From Azospirillum agricola (GTDB lineage: Bacteria > Pseudomonadota > Alphaproteobacteria > Azospirillales > Azospirillaceae), in the NCBI RefSeq assembly GCF_017876095.1, contig NZ_JAGINM010000023.1:1-64000 (forward strand): DNA of 64,000 bases, in the 5' to 3' direction. Position numbers and translations under genes: made by a program. Within the stretch, counting starts at the first letter, position 1, and each line of letters opens with the position of its first letter. The notes beneath the pieces were generated by a model. It was not told the origin of the DNA. It searched no databases and was given only the letters and a program-made list of their open reading frames with translations. This document shows positions 1 to 8,399 of this stretch, piece by piece.

Positions 1-411
1 GTCGCGGCCTGCGGCGGCAGCGTGGCCGGCAAGACGGTGGCGGTGCTGGGCGTCGCCTTCAAGCCCAACACCGACGACATGCGCGACAGCCCCTCACTCG
101 ACATCGTCCCGGCCCTTCAGGCAGCCGGCGCCACGGTGCGCGCCTACGACCCGGCGGCGATGCACGAGGCCGAGAAGCTGCTGCCCGGCGTCGAATGGTC
201 CAAGGACGTCTACGGCACCTTGGAGGGCGCCGATTGCGTCGCCATCTTGACGGAATGGAACGAGTTCCGCGCGCTCGACCTGCGCCGCGTCAAGGCCCTG
301 CTGAAGGCGCCGGTGATGGTCGACCTGCGCAACATCTACAATCCCGACGACATGGCGCAAGCCGGCTTCGTCTACACATCGATCGGCCGGCCCACACCGG
401 CCAAGGCCTGA
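1..411 (+). CDS. ugd: UDP-glucose 6-dehydrogenase, C-terminal part (5' end outside window)
   Basis: The frame is open from base 1, so the gene begins before the window; 136 residues are visible. They match the C-terminal domain of the UDP-glucose/GDP-mannose dehydrogenase family: the GKTVAVLGVAFKPNTDDMRD segment is the usual start of this Rossmann domain, followed by RAYDP and ILTEWNEFR. The enzyme oxidises UDP-glucose to UDP-glucuronate with NAD for exopolysaccharide or LPS. The downstream hexose-phosphate mutase fits a sugar-nucleotide role. The catalytic Cys lies upstream and cannot be checked. Family assignment is firm; the exact substrate is inferred. Confidence 0.9.
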   Translation, partial: VAACGGSVAGKTVAVLGVAFKPNTDDMRDSPSLDIVPALQAAGATVRAYDPAAMHEAEKLLPGVEWSKDVYGTLEGADCVAILTEWNEFRALDLRRVKALLKAPVMVDLRNIYNPDDMAQAGFVYTSIGRPTPAKA

Positions 412-482
412 CGGCCGGCCAAGACTTTATTTTCTGAGCGGTTGGGTTCGAGACGGCGTCCAAACGGAAGGACAAGAAGAAC

Positions 483-1883
483 ATGAGCGAAGCCCACACT
501 TTCCATCCCACCGTGCTGCGCGAGTACGACATCCGCGGCATCGTCGGCAAGACGCTCAACCCGGCCGACGCCCGCGCGGTCGGCCGTTCCTTCGGCACCG
601 TGGTGGTGCGCGGCGGCGGCAAGACCGTCTGCGTCGGCTATGATGGCCGCCTCTCCTCCCCGGCGTTGGAAGAGGCGCTGGTCGAGGGTCTGGTCTCCAC
701 CGGCCTGCACGTCCTGCGCATCGGCCTCGGGCCCACGCCGATGCTGTATTTCGCCACCCGCGACCGCGAGGCGGCGGCCGGCATCATGATCACCGGCTCG
801 CACAACCCGCCGGACTACAACGGCATCAAGATGATGCTGGGCAAGGGCCCGGTCTACGGCCAGCAGATCCTCGACCTCGGCACCCTGGCCGCCAAGGCCG
901 ACTGGGCGACGGGCGAGGGCTCGTCGGAGACGATCGACGTCCAGGACGAGTATGTCGCCCGCCTGCTGAAGGACTATGACGGCACCCGCGACCTGACCAT
1001 CGCCTGGGACGCCGGCAACGGCGCCGCCGGCGAGATCCTGCGCCGCCTGACCGCCAAGCTGCCGGGCAAGCACGTCCTGCTGTTCGACGACATCGACGGC
1101 AACTTCCCCAACCACCACCCGGATCCGACCGTCGAGGCCAACCTCGTCGACCTGAAGAAGGCGGTGGCCGAGCATGGCTGCGACCTCGGCATCGGCTTCG
1201 ACGGCGACGGCGACCGCATCGGCGCCATCGACCATCAGGGCCGCGTGGTGTGGGGCGACCAGCTCGTCGCGCTCTACGCCGCCGACGTGCTGAAGAGCCA
1301 CCCCGGCGCCACCATCATCGCCGACGTCAAGGCCAGCCAGGCCCTGTTCGACGAGATCGCCAAGCATGGCGGCAACCCGCTGATGTGGAAGACCGGCCAC
1401 TCGCTGCTGAAGGCCAAGATGGCGGAGACCGGCTCGCCGCTGGCCGGCGAGATGTCGGGCCACATCTTCTTCGCCGACAAGTGGTACGGCTTCGACGACG
1501 CGCTCTATTGCGGCGTGCGTCTGGCCGGTCTGGTCAGCAAGCTGGGCACGACCCTGGCGGCGCTGCGCGACGGCCTGCCCGACATGGTCAACACCCCGGA
1601 GACCCGCTTCCAGATCGACGAGGAGCGCAAGTTCGCCGTCGTCGACGAGGTCAAGGCGCGGGTCAAGGCGTCGGGCGCCAAGGTCAACGACATCGACGGC
1701 GTCCGCGTGACGACCGAGGATGGCTGGTGGCTGCTGCGCGCGTCCAACACCCAGGACGTGCTGGTCGCCCGCGCCGAAGCCTTCAGCCAGGAGGGTCTGG
1801 AGCGTCTGAAGGGCGCGCTGATCGAGCAGTTGAAGGCGTCCGGCCTGTCGGCCCCGTCCTTCGACGGCGGCGGCCACCACTGA
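483..1883 (+). CDS. Phosphomannomutase/phosphoglucomutase (AlgC/ManB type)
   Basis: This 466-residue protein is a typical length for bacterial alpha-D-phosphohexomutases. The phosphoserine loop TGSHNPPDYNGIK is at about residue 104-116 (active Ser about 106). The metal loop DGDGDR is at about 240-245, and the sugar-binding GEMSGH motif is near residue 325. It interconverts hexose 6- and 1-phosphates for GDP-mannose or UDP-glucose synthesis. It lies 71 bp after the UDP-glucose dehydrogenase on the same strand, so the two may be co-transcribed. An AAGGACAAGAAG stretch precedes the ATG. Whether Man or Glc is preferred cannot be read from the sequence. Confidence 0.93.
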   Translation: MSEAHTFHPTVLREYDIRGIVGKTLNPADARAVGRSFGTVVVRGGGKTVCVGYDGRLSSPALEEALVEGLVSTGLHVLRIGLGPTPMLYFATRDREAAAGIMITGSHNPPDYNGIKMMLGKGPVYGQQILDLGTLAAKADWATGEGSSETIDVQDEYVARLLKDYDGTRDLTIAWDAGNGAAGEILRRLTAKLPGKHVLLFDDIDGNFPNHHPDPTVEANLVDLKKAVAEHGCDLGIGFDGDGDRIGAIDHQGRVVWGDQLVALYAADVLKSHPGATIIADVKASQALFDEIAKHGGNPLMWKTGHSLLKAKMAETGSPLAGEMSGHIFFADKWYGFDDALYCGVRLAGLVSKLGTTLAALRDGLPDMVNTPETRFQIDEERKFAVVDEVKARVKASGAKVNDIDGVRVTTEDGWWLLRASNTQDVLVARAEAFSQEGLERLKGALIEQLKASGLSAPSFDGGGHH

Positions 1884-1910
1884 TCGGCGATCGACACTCG
1901 ACCGTCATCT

Positions 1911-2018
1911 CCTCTCCCCCTGGGGAGAGGGTTAGGGTGAGGGGGGATGCGTCCGCCGGACTGATTTCGGCTGCGCCGCCCCCCCCTCATTCCGACCTTC
2001 TCCCCAGGGGGGAGAAGG
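1911..2018. repeat. BIME/REP-like inverted repeat between convergent genes
   Basis: Two arms, 1911-1946 and 1981-2018, are imperfect inverted copies of each other, ending in runs of G and C (TGAGGGGGG against CCCCCCTCA). Each arm holds its own dyad: CCTCTCCCC-CT-GGGGAGAGG in the first, and CCTTCTCCCC with GGGGAGAAGG in the second. The element fills the gap between the convergent mutase and binding-protein genes and could form hairpins in either transcript, so it may act as a bidirectional terminator or mRNA-stabilising repeat. Repeats of this style are often dispersed in proteobacterial genomes. Confidence 0.7.
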
Positions 2019-2038
2019 AGAAAATCCAAAGCTTCGAC

Positions 2039-3121
2039 TTACCGGAATGGCGGCGCATACAGCATGCCGCCGCGCAGCCAGGGACGGTTCAGCCCGCGTT
2101 CCATGCCGTAGGGCTCGCCCAGGTTGCGCTCGAAAATCTCGCCGTAATTGCCGACCTGCACCAGCACCTGAAGCGCCCAGTCGTCGGGCAGCCCCAGCGC
2201 CTTGGCAGCGTTTCCGCCGTGGCCCAGCATGCGGTGAAGCTCCGGGTCGTCGGGCATCCGCCCGGCCTGCACGTCGGCGGCGGTGACGCCCCTGGCCTCC
2301 GCCAGGATCGTCGCGTGGATCACCCAGCGGCCGATGTCGTACCAGTTGCGGTCGCCGCGCACGACGTAGGGGGTCAGCGGCTCGCGCGAAATGACGTCCG
2401 GGTAGATGTGGACGTTCAGCCCGGCCTTGCGGTAGCCGGCCAGCGAGGTCACCAGCACCGTGCGGTCGGTGGTCAGCAGCCCGCATTCATGCGCCAGGAA
2501 CGCCTGCAAGGCTTCGTCGAAGGTCTTGAAGGTTCGGATCGTCCAGGGCCGGTCGGTCTGCCGGATGTGGTCCTGCAAATTGCGCTCGGTGGTGGTCGAG
2601 GATTTCACGCAGACCGTCTGCGCTCCCAACCGCTCCAGCGGCGCAACCGGCCCGTCGGCGAGGATGGCGAAACCCTGGCCGTCGTAGAGCAGGGGCAGAA
2701 GGAATTCGACGTCGAAAGACACGTCCCGGCTGAAGGTCCAGGTCGTCGTCGTCAGCGCGATGTCGACCTCGTGCTTCTCGACCGCGTCGAACTCCTGCGG
2801 CTTGTCGGGGAGGCGAACGACGCGGATCGCCTGCGCGTTGCCCAGCGTCGCGGCGGCGTAGGCCCGGCAGAAGTCCACCAGGAAGCCGTCGAGATGGCCC
2901 TGCGGGTCGGTGAAGGAAATGCCGCTGAGGCCGCTGCGCAAGCCGCAGACCACCATCCCACGGTTGCGGATGCGCTCCAGCGTCTCGCCGTCCTCGGCGC
3001 GGGCGCCGGCCGTGGCGAAGACGCTCCCGGCCAGCAGAGCCAGTGTCGCGACGGCGCAAAAACGCCGTCTCCAGTCCCCCATCCGCATCGCCAACCCGCC
3101 CATGCCCCTCGCCCACGGCAC
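2039..3121 (-). CDS. Amino-acid ABC transporter substrate-binding protein (AapJ-like), orphan
   Basis: This 360-residue exported protein begins with RRRFCAVATLALLAGSVFA and an ARAED cleavage region; the true start may be the internal Met at residue 12 or 14. The mature part is a family 3 solute-binding protein resembling AapJ: TTTERNL, LLTTDRTVL, QVGNYGEIFERNLG and the C-terminal GGMLYAPPFR all have counterparts in the second AapJ copy at 9638-10669. No permease or ATPase is adjacent, so it either feeds the nearby aap transporter or serves the neighbouring chemoreceptor. The family is firm; the amino-acid ligand is unknown. Confidence 0.88.
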   Translation of the reverse strand: MPWARGMGGLAMRMGDWRRRFCAVATLALLAGSVFATAGARAEDGETLERIRNRGMVVCGLRSGLSGISFTDPQGHLDGFLVDFCRAYAAATLGNAQAIRVVRLPDKPQEFDAVEKHEVDIALTTTTWTFSRDVSFDVEFLLPLLYDGQGFAILADGPVAPLERLGAQTVCVKSSTTTERNLQDHIRQTDRPWTIRTFKTFDEALQAFLAHECGLLTTDRTVLVTSLAGYRKAGLNVHIYPDVISREPLTPYVVRGDRNWYDIGRWVIHATILAEARGVTAADVQAGRMPDDPELHRMLGHGGNAAKALGLPDDWALQVLVQVGNYGEIFERNLGEPYGMERGLNRPWLRGGMLYAPPFR

Positions 3122-3141
3122 GCGGATGCCGCGCCCGCCGG

Positions 3142-5352
3142 TCAGGCCGCCTGCTGGGCGCGCAGCGTGCCGAGCAGACTATGCAGCGAACCCGCCTCCT
3201 CGGCCAGCCTGTTCGCCGTCTCGGTCAGGGTGCCCGCGATGTCGCCGGTCCGCGCCGCCTGTCCGCTCACCCCTTCGATGATCGCCGCGATCTCGCCGGA
3301 GGTGGTGGCGATCTCGCCGACGCGGGCCTTGATGTCGGTGGAGGATGCGGTCTGCCGCGCCACCGCGTCGCCGATCAGGTCCTGAACCGTGCTGATGCGC
3401 TCGACCGAGCCGGAAAGGCGCGCGAAGCTGCCGACCGTGCCCTGGATGCTGCCGTTGATGGCGCCGACCGAGCCGGCGATCTGCACCGTGGCGTTGGCCG
3501 TCTCCTCGGCCAGCTTCTTGACCTCGGCGGCGACCACGGCGAAGCCGCGCCCGGCCTCGCCGGCCACCGCCGCCTCGATGGTGGCGTTCAGCGCCAGCAG
3601 CTTGGTCTGGTGGGCGATGCCGGTGATGACGTCGACGATCCTGCGGATCTGGTCGGTGTTCTCGCCGAGCTGCTCGACCACGCCGCGCGCGGCGGTCAGT
3701 TCGCCGATGGTGGTGGCAACGACGTCCGCCGCCTCGTGGGCGAGGCCCGACACGGTGCCGATGGTGGTCATCAGCGTCTCGGCGCTGCCGTTGCAGGTGG
3801 CCGCGCTGCGGTTGCTCTCGGCCACGAAGCTGCCGGCGCTGACCGTGCTGTCGATGGTGCTGGCCGATTGCTGGCGCAGCGCGTCGGCCAGGCTGCGGAG
3901 CTGGCCCGACTGCCGCGCCACCCCCGAAGCGACCTGATGGACGTCCTCGATGAGCTGGCGGGCCAGTGCCGCGGAGCGGACCTGCTCGGTCACGTCGGTC
4001 CAGGACAGGGTCTTGCCCAGCACGTTGCCCTGGTCGTCGCGCACGCTGTCGACATGCGCCTCGACCGTCGTGTCGCCGACCAGCAGGGTGCGGCGGGGGA
4101 TCGGCGGGCGGGACGGATCGGCGCATTCGGCGGCGAAGCCCGGCCCCTGCGCCAGCAGGTCGGCCGAGGTTTCGTCGATGCCATGGTCGCGGCAAAAGCT
4201 CCGCGCCGCCGGGTTGACGAAACCGACGCTGCCGTCGGGCCGCAGCAGCGCGGTCGGCACCGGGCTGGAATCGACCATGCGCTTCATCAGCAGCACCTGC
4301 TCGACGCTGCCGCGCAGGCGGCGCAGCGCCGCGCCCATGACGCCCAGTTCGTCGCGGCCGGTGCGGGGAATCTCGATGGACAGGTCGCCGGCGGCGATCT
4401 GCTCCATGGCGCGGGCGAACTTGCGCAGGTTGGTGAAGACCGCCATGCGCAGCAGCAGCGCCGCCGCCACCGAGACGGCGAGCGCGAACAGCGCCACCAT
4501 CTTGATCGCCTCGTTGCGGAGATGCTCGATGTTGCCGACGAACTCCCCGATGTCGCGGGAAATCTCGGCGGTCGCCCAGGGCAGGCCGCCGTCGCCGCCG
4601 ATGACGACGCTGGTGGTGGAGATCTGGGCGTCGGCCGAGGGCGGCGTGCCGCTTTTCGATTCATACAGGACGTTGCCGGTGGCATCCTTGAAACGGATGT
4701 CGGCGTTCAGCACGGCGCCGAGCGTCGACAGGCCGGGCAGGGGGTCGGTCACCACCTCCAGGAAGCCCAGCACGCGGAAACCCCCGATCGGCATGATCAT
4801 GCTGAACAAGGGCTGGCCCTGCTCGTTGCGCCACAGCAGGGCGGCGGGGCGGCGCCTGTCGGCCAGCTCGCGGCCCTTCAGCGCCTCGAACAGGGCCGGC
4901 ACCGTGGCGATCGTGTCCCTGGGCGTGCCGCCGGTTTCCGCCACCCGGTTCATGTCCGCGTCGAAGACGCCGACCGAGACCAGCCTGACCTCGCGGTCGA
5001 CGACGATCGGCCGGGCCGAGATGTTCTTCAGCGCCAGCGTCGCCTTGGCGAACTCCTTCTGGCTGACGCTGTCGACGAGGAAGCCGTCACGGCTCCATTC
5101 GTTGGCGTGGCCCTGGAGCCATTCCGTGTAGTTCTTGCGGATGCGGTCGTTGACCAGCACGCCAAGCGTCGCGGCGCCGCTGCTGTCGAAGGTCGCCACC
5201 GCGAAGTCGGTGTAGCGTTGCGACACCCAGGCCTGGCTGCCGAACAGGGCCGCCACCAGCACGCCGACCACCGACACCATGGCCCGCCGCAGGGTCCAGA
5301 ACCGGAAGCGCGCCCCGGACTCGTCCATGTTCGCGAATCTCTTCATGCCCAA
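3142..5352 (-). CDS. Methyl-accepting chemotaxis protein with periplasmic sensor, HAMP and PAS
   Basis: The 736-residue protein has a first membrane segment at about 25-45, a periplasmic sensor to about 280, and a second membrane segment around MVALFALAVSVAAALLL. A HAMP domain (RKFARAMEQIAAGDLSIEIP) follows, then a cytoplasmic PAS-like segment beginning MVDSSPVPTALLRPDG. The receptor signalling hairpin carries LLALNATIEAAVAGEAGRGF and VVAAEVKKLAEE. No C-terminal CheR/CheB pentapeptide tether is present (it ends LRAQQAA). It should signal through CheA/CheW. It lies 20 bp upstream of the lone binding-protein gene, so that protein could present its ligand. The start may be Met1, Met3 or Met9. 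Confidence 0.92.
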   Translation of the reverse strand: MGMKRFANMDESGARFRFWTLRRAMVSVVGVLVAALFGSQAWVSQRYTDFAVATFDSSGAATLGVLVNDRIRKNYTEWLQGHANEWSRDGFLVDSVSQKEFAKATLALKNISARPIVVDREVRLVSVGVFDADMNRVAETGGTPRDTIATVPALFEALKGRELADRRRPAALLWRNEQGQPLFSMIMPIGGFRVLGFLEVVTDPLPGLSTLGAVLNADIRFKDATGNVLYESKSGTPPSADAQISTTSVVIGGDGGLPWATAEISRDIGEFVGNIEHLRNEAIKMVALFALAVSVAAALLLRMAVFTNLRKFARAMEQIAAGDLSIEIPRTGRDELGVMGAALRRLRGSVEQVLLMKRMVDSSPVPTALLRPDGSVGFVNPAARSFCRDHGIDETSADLLAQGPGFAAECADPSRPPIPRRTLLVGDTTVEAHVDSVRDDQGNVLGKTLSWTDVTEQVRSAALARQLIEDVHQVASGVARQSGQLRSLADALRQQSASTIDSTVSAGSFVAESNRSAATCNGSAETLMTTIGTVSGLAHEAADVVATTIGELTAARGVVEQLGENTDQIRRIVDVITGIAHQTKLLALNATIEAAVAGEAGRGFAVVAAEVKKLAEETANATVQIAGSVGAINGSIQGTVGSFARLSGSVERISTVQDLIGDAVARQTASSTDIKARVGEIATTSGEIAAIIEGVSGQAARTGDIAGTLTETANRLAEEAGSLHSLLGTLRAQQAA

Positions 5353-5397
5353 ACCCCTCGCCGCCGCCGCACGGTCTGCTGGATTGCAACACGGTCA

Positions 5398-5424
5398 TCA
5401 TCGCTACGTCTCTTGAACGGTTTA
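5398..5424 (-). promoter_or_regulatory. Candidate sigma-28 (FliA) promoter of the chemoreceptor gene
   Basis: On the minus strand TAAA is followed after 15 bases by AGCGATGA, compared with the sigma-28 consensus TAAA-N15-GCCGATAA (the -35 box and five of eight -10 bases match). It lies about 45 bases upstream of the chemoreceptor start. Chemoreceptor genes are often FliA-dependent. This is a weak consensus match only. Confidence 0.35.
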
Positions 5425-5627
5425 GCGTCCATATGTGAACAGACTGTGACGTTTCGTCGGTATTTGATGCGAAAGATCACAGCCAGTCACAGTCCTGGTC
5501 CGGGTCTTGCTGAATAAGTTTTAAAGATTGGTCGCGCCTCAGCTGAATAAACCGGAATCCAGACAACGCTCGGTTCCGATTTGTCTGCAATCCGGGCAGA
5601 ACTTGGCGCTTTCTGCATAAAAATAAG
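5425..5627. other. Non-coding spacer upstream of the chemoreceptor
   Basis: With the candidate promoter and the terminator on its two sides, this fills the roughly 390-base gene-free stretch 5353-5742. It is less GC-rich than its surroundings and holds closely repeated GTCACAG/ATCACAG-type words at about 5475-5495. No convincing open frame or RNA gene was seen. Confidence 0.5.
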
Positions 5628-5667
5628 CCACGGAGACAACAGGAAATGTTTTCCCGTGTCTCCGTGG
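5621..5667 (-). terminator. Rho-independent terminator of the aap-regulator operon
   Basis: A perfect 11-bp stem (5628-5638 with 5657-5667, CCACGGAGACA/TGTCTCCGTGG) contains a second short stem (GGAAA/TTTCC). On the minus strand it is followed by a T-rich run, TTATTTTTATG. It lies about 75 bases beyond the stop of the response-regulator gene. Confidence 0.85.
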
Positions 5668-5742
5668 CCCAGGCTGCCGAGCGCGTGGCCGCCGCTTGGA
5701 ACGCTTGCGGCGGGGGAGTTGGCCCGGGGTCTCTCGGAGCGG

Positions 5743-6450
5743 TCAGGCGCCCTGAGTCACGTCCCCGGCGAACAGATAGCCGGTGCCGTGCACGGTGATG
5801 ATCAGGCGCGGATCGGCCGGGTCGGTCTCGATCAGGCGGCGCAGACGGCGCACCAGGCTGTCGATGGTGCGATCGGTCGCGTCCGACTTGCGCCGGGTCG
5901 TCGCCGTCAGCAGGTAATCCCGGTTCATCACCCGGCCGGGGTTGCAGACGAAGGTCGACAGCAGCTCGAACTCCGCGCTGGTCAGCCGCACCGGCTGGTC
6001 CTGCGGATCGGTCAGCCGCATGCGGTCGAGGAACAGGGTCCAGCCGGAGAAGCAGCGCCGCCGGTCGTCGCGCGGGCTGCCCGGCGCCTTCAGGCGGCGC
6101 AGCAGGTTGCGCACACGGGCCAGGATCTCGCGTGGCTCGAAGGGTTTGGCGATGTAGTCGTCCGCCCCCATCTCCAGCCCGATGATACGGTCCAGCTTCT
6201 CGGCCCGGCTGCTGACCAGGATGATGCCGATCTCCGACACCGCGCGCAGTTCGCGGGTCAGCGTCAGCCCGTCCTGGCGCGGCAGCCGGATGTCCAGCAG
6301 CACCAGATCGATCGTCTCGGCGGCAAGAAGCGTCTTCAGCTCCTCCGCGCTTCCGGCCAGCCGGACGGTGAAGCCCTCGTCCGTCAGGTAGGACTTCAGC
6401 GTCTCCCGCGTGACCGCGTCGTCGTCGGTGATGGCAATGGTCGCCGCCAT
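5743..6450 (-). CDS. OmpR-family response regulator, orphan
   Basis: This 235-residue protein has a receiver domain (acidic cluster ITDDD, phospho-acceptor Asp about 53 in LVLLDIRLPRQDG, conserved Lys in AKPF) and a C-terminal winged helix (RTIDSLVRRLRRLIE, GTGYLFAG). I chose the ATG at 6450 because the receiver fold begins there; a longer open frame exists upstream but reads through the preceding gene. It follows aapP by 37 bases on the same strand and precedes the terminator, so it is probably the last gene of the aap operon. No histidine kinase is adjacent. Function as a transcription regulator is firm; targets are unknown. Confidence 0.9.
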   Translation of the reverse strand: MAATIAITDDDAVTRETLKSYLTDEGFTVRLAGSAEELKTLLAAETIDLVLLDIRLPRQDGLTLTRELRAVSEIGIILVSSRAEKLDRIIGLEMGADDYIAKPFEPREILARVRNLLRRLKAPGSPRDDRRRCFSGWTLFLDRMRLTDPQDQPVRLTSAEFELLSTFVCNPGRVMNRDYLLTATTRRKSDATDRTIDSLVRRLRRLIETDPADPRLIITVHGTGYLFAGDVTQGA

Positions 6451-6487
6451 GCGCGGGACTCCTTCGGCCTTGACCGTCCGCCCGTCC

Positions 6488-7228
6488 TCAATGCTCCAGA
6501 ATCTGGCCGAGGAACTGACGGGTCCGTTCGCTTTTCGGGTTCTCGAAGAATTCGGCCGGCGACCCGCTCTCGATGATCGAGCCCTCGGCCATGAAGACGA
6601 TAGAATCGGCGACCGAGCGGGCAAAGCCCATTTCATGGGTGACGCAGACCATCGTCATGCCCTCGTTCGCCAGCTCGATCATGACGTCGAGCACCTCCTT
6701 GACCATCTCGGGGTCGAGCGCCGAGGTCGGCTCGTCGAACAGCATGATCTCCGGCCTCATGCACAGCGCGCGGGCGATGGCGACGCGCTGCTGCTGGCCG
6801 CCGGAAAGCTGGCCGGGGAACTTGTGCGCCTGGTCCGGGATGCGGACACGGCGCAGGTACATCATGGCGATCTCCTCGATCTCGGACTTCGCCATGCCGC
6901 GCACCCAGATGGGCGCGAGGGTGAGATTCTGCAACACGGTCAGGTGCGGGAACAGATTGAAGTTCTGGAACACCATGCCGACCTGCTTGCGGACCTTCTC
7001 GACCGACTTCACGTCGTCGGTCAGCTCGGTGCCGTTGACGATGATGTGGCCGGTCTGGTGCGCCTCCAGCCGGTTGATGCAGCGGATCATCGTCGATTTG
7101 CCCGAGCCGGACGGGCCGCAGACGACGACCTTCTCGCCCTTGCCGATGGTCAGGCTGACGTCGCGCAGCGCGTGGTAGCTGTTGTACCACTTGCCGACCT
7201 TGCGGAGTTCGATGATGGCGTTGGACAT
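6488..7228 (-). CDS. aapP: General L-amino acid ABC transporter ATP-binding protein AapP
   Basis: The 246-residue ABC ATPase has Walker A GPSGSGKST, signature LSGGQQQRVAIARAL, Walker B IMLFDEPTSALDPEM and the switch His in CVTHEMGFA. It powers uptake of polar amino acids with AapJ, AapQ and AapM. The chosen ATG (7228) starts MSNAIIELRKVGKWY, as is usual in the family; upstream residues in the same frame belong to the aapM overlap. It lies 22 bp downstream of aapM and 37 bp before the response-regulator gene. Confidence 0.93.
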   Translation of the reverse strand: MSNAIIELRKVGKWYNSYHALRDVSLTIGKGEKVVVCGPSGSGKSTMIRCINRLEAHQTGHIIVNGTELTDDVKSVEKVRKQVGMVFQNFNLFPHLTVLQNLTLAPIWVRGMAKSEIEEIAMMYLRRVRIPDQAHKFPGQLSGGQQQRVAIARALCMRPEIMLFDEPTSALDPEMVKEVLDVMIELANEGMTMVCVTHEMGFARSVADSIVFMAEGSIIESGSPAEFFENPKSERTRQFLGQILEH

Positions 7229-7250
7229 TGCGGGTCTCCGAAAAGGCCGG

Positions 7251-8399
7251 TCAGCGGCGGTTGTAGCGGTTCGCCATGCGCTCCAGCCATTGGCTGTAGC
7301 GGGACATGCTGAAGCAGAAGATCCAGAACACCAGCCCGGCGAAGACATAGACCTCGGCGAAGAAGGGGCGCCATTCGGGGTCGGTCGTCGCCACGGTCGC
7401 GGCGGTCAGCAGGTCGTAGAGACCGACGATGGTGACCAGCGAGGTGTCCTTGAAGCAGGAGATGAACTGGTTGACGATCGGCGGGATGACGATGCGCAGC
7501 GCCTGCGGCAGGACGATCAGCCAGGTCTTCTGCCAATAGCCGAGGCCGAGCGCGTCGGCCGCCTCGTACTGCCCCCGCGGGATCGCCTGCAACCCGCCGC
7601 GCACCGCCTCGGCCAGATAGGCGGCGGTGAACAGCGTCAGGCCGGCCAGCGCGCGCAGCAGCTTGTCGATGGTGACGCCTTCCGGCAGGAAGAGCGGGAA
7701 CATCACCGAGGCCATGAACAGCACGCTGACCAGCGGCACGCCACGCATCAGCTCGATGAAGCCGACGCAGATGCTGCGGATCGCCGGCAGCGACGACTGG
7801 CGGCCGAGCGCCAGCAGGATCGACAGCGGGAAGGCCAGCGCGATGGCGAAGACCGACAGCATCAGCGTGATCGGCAGACCGCCCCACTTGTCGTTGGGCA
7901 CATGGGTCAGCCCCAGCACGCCGCCCCACATCAGCACGCCCATGCCGACCAGCACCAGGGCCCAGGCGCCGACCAGCCAGGGCCGCCAGAAGGCGCGCAC
8001 GCCGCTGACGCCCAGCATCGCCACGAACAGGCCGCAGGCCAGGAAGGGGCGCCACTGCTCATCAAAGGGGTAGGTGCCGAAGAAGATCAGCCGGTGCTTG
8101 ACCACGATGACCGACCAGCAGGCGCCGACGGCCTCGCGGCACGCCTCCGACGAGCCGGTCCAGGTGGCGTCGAGCAGCACCCAGCTCACGACCGGCGGCA
8201 CGGCGAACCACAGGATGGCGAGGCAGATCAGGGTCAGGACCGTGTTCAGCCGGCTGTTGAACAGGTTGTCCTTGGCCCAGCCGAAGGGCTTCAGCGCCGT
8301 CATGCCGCCGGGCGAGGGCGGAACCCCGGCCTGCGAGGGCTCCTCCTCGTAGGAGGCGGCCCAGGCGGCGGACGGTTGGGAGGGGTTGTCCTTGCTCAT
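7251..8399 (-). CDS. aapM: General L-amino acid ABC transporter permease AapM
   Basis: This 382-residue polytopic membrane protein carries the HisMQ-type permease region near the C-terminus (EAVRGGLQAIPRGQYEAADALG, with IVLPQALRIVIPPIVNQFI). It has the long N-terminal extension typical of AapM, beginning MSKDNPSQPSAAW. The start codon overlaps the aapQ stop by four bases (ATGA at 8396-8399), which decides the start and indicates translational coupling. It pairs with AapQ to form the membrane channel. Confidence 0.93.
   Translation of the reverse strand: MSKDNPSQPSAAWAASYEEEPSQAGVPPSPGGMTALKPFGWAKDNLFNSRLNTVLTLICLAILWFAVPPVVSWVLLDATWTGSSEACREAVGACWSVIVVKHRLIFFGTYPFDEQWRPFLACGLFVAMLGVSGVRAFWRPWLVGAWALVLVGMGVLMWGGVLGLTHVPNDKWGGLPITLMLSVFAIALAFPLSILLALGRQSSLPAIRSICVGFIELMRGVPLVSVLFMASVMFPLFLPEGVTIDKLLRALAGLTLFTAAYLAEAVRGGLQAIPRGQYEAADALGLGYWQKTWLIVLPQALRIVIPPIVNQFISCFKDTSLVTIVGLYDLLTAATVATTDPEWRPFFAEVYVFAGLVFWIFCFSMSRYSQWLERMANRYNRR

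Noticed and set aside
372..1880. 502-residue minus-strand open frame opposite the hexose-phosphate mutase
   Set aside because: Composition is Ala/Arg/Gly/Val/Leu/Asp/Gln-rich with no domain; it mirrors third-codon GC of the true gene.
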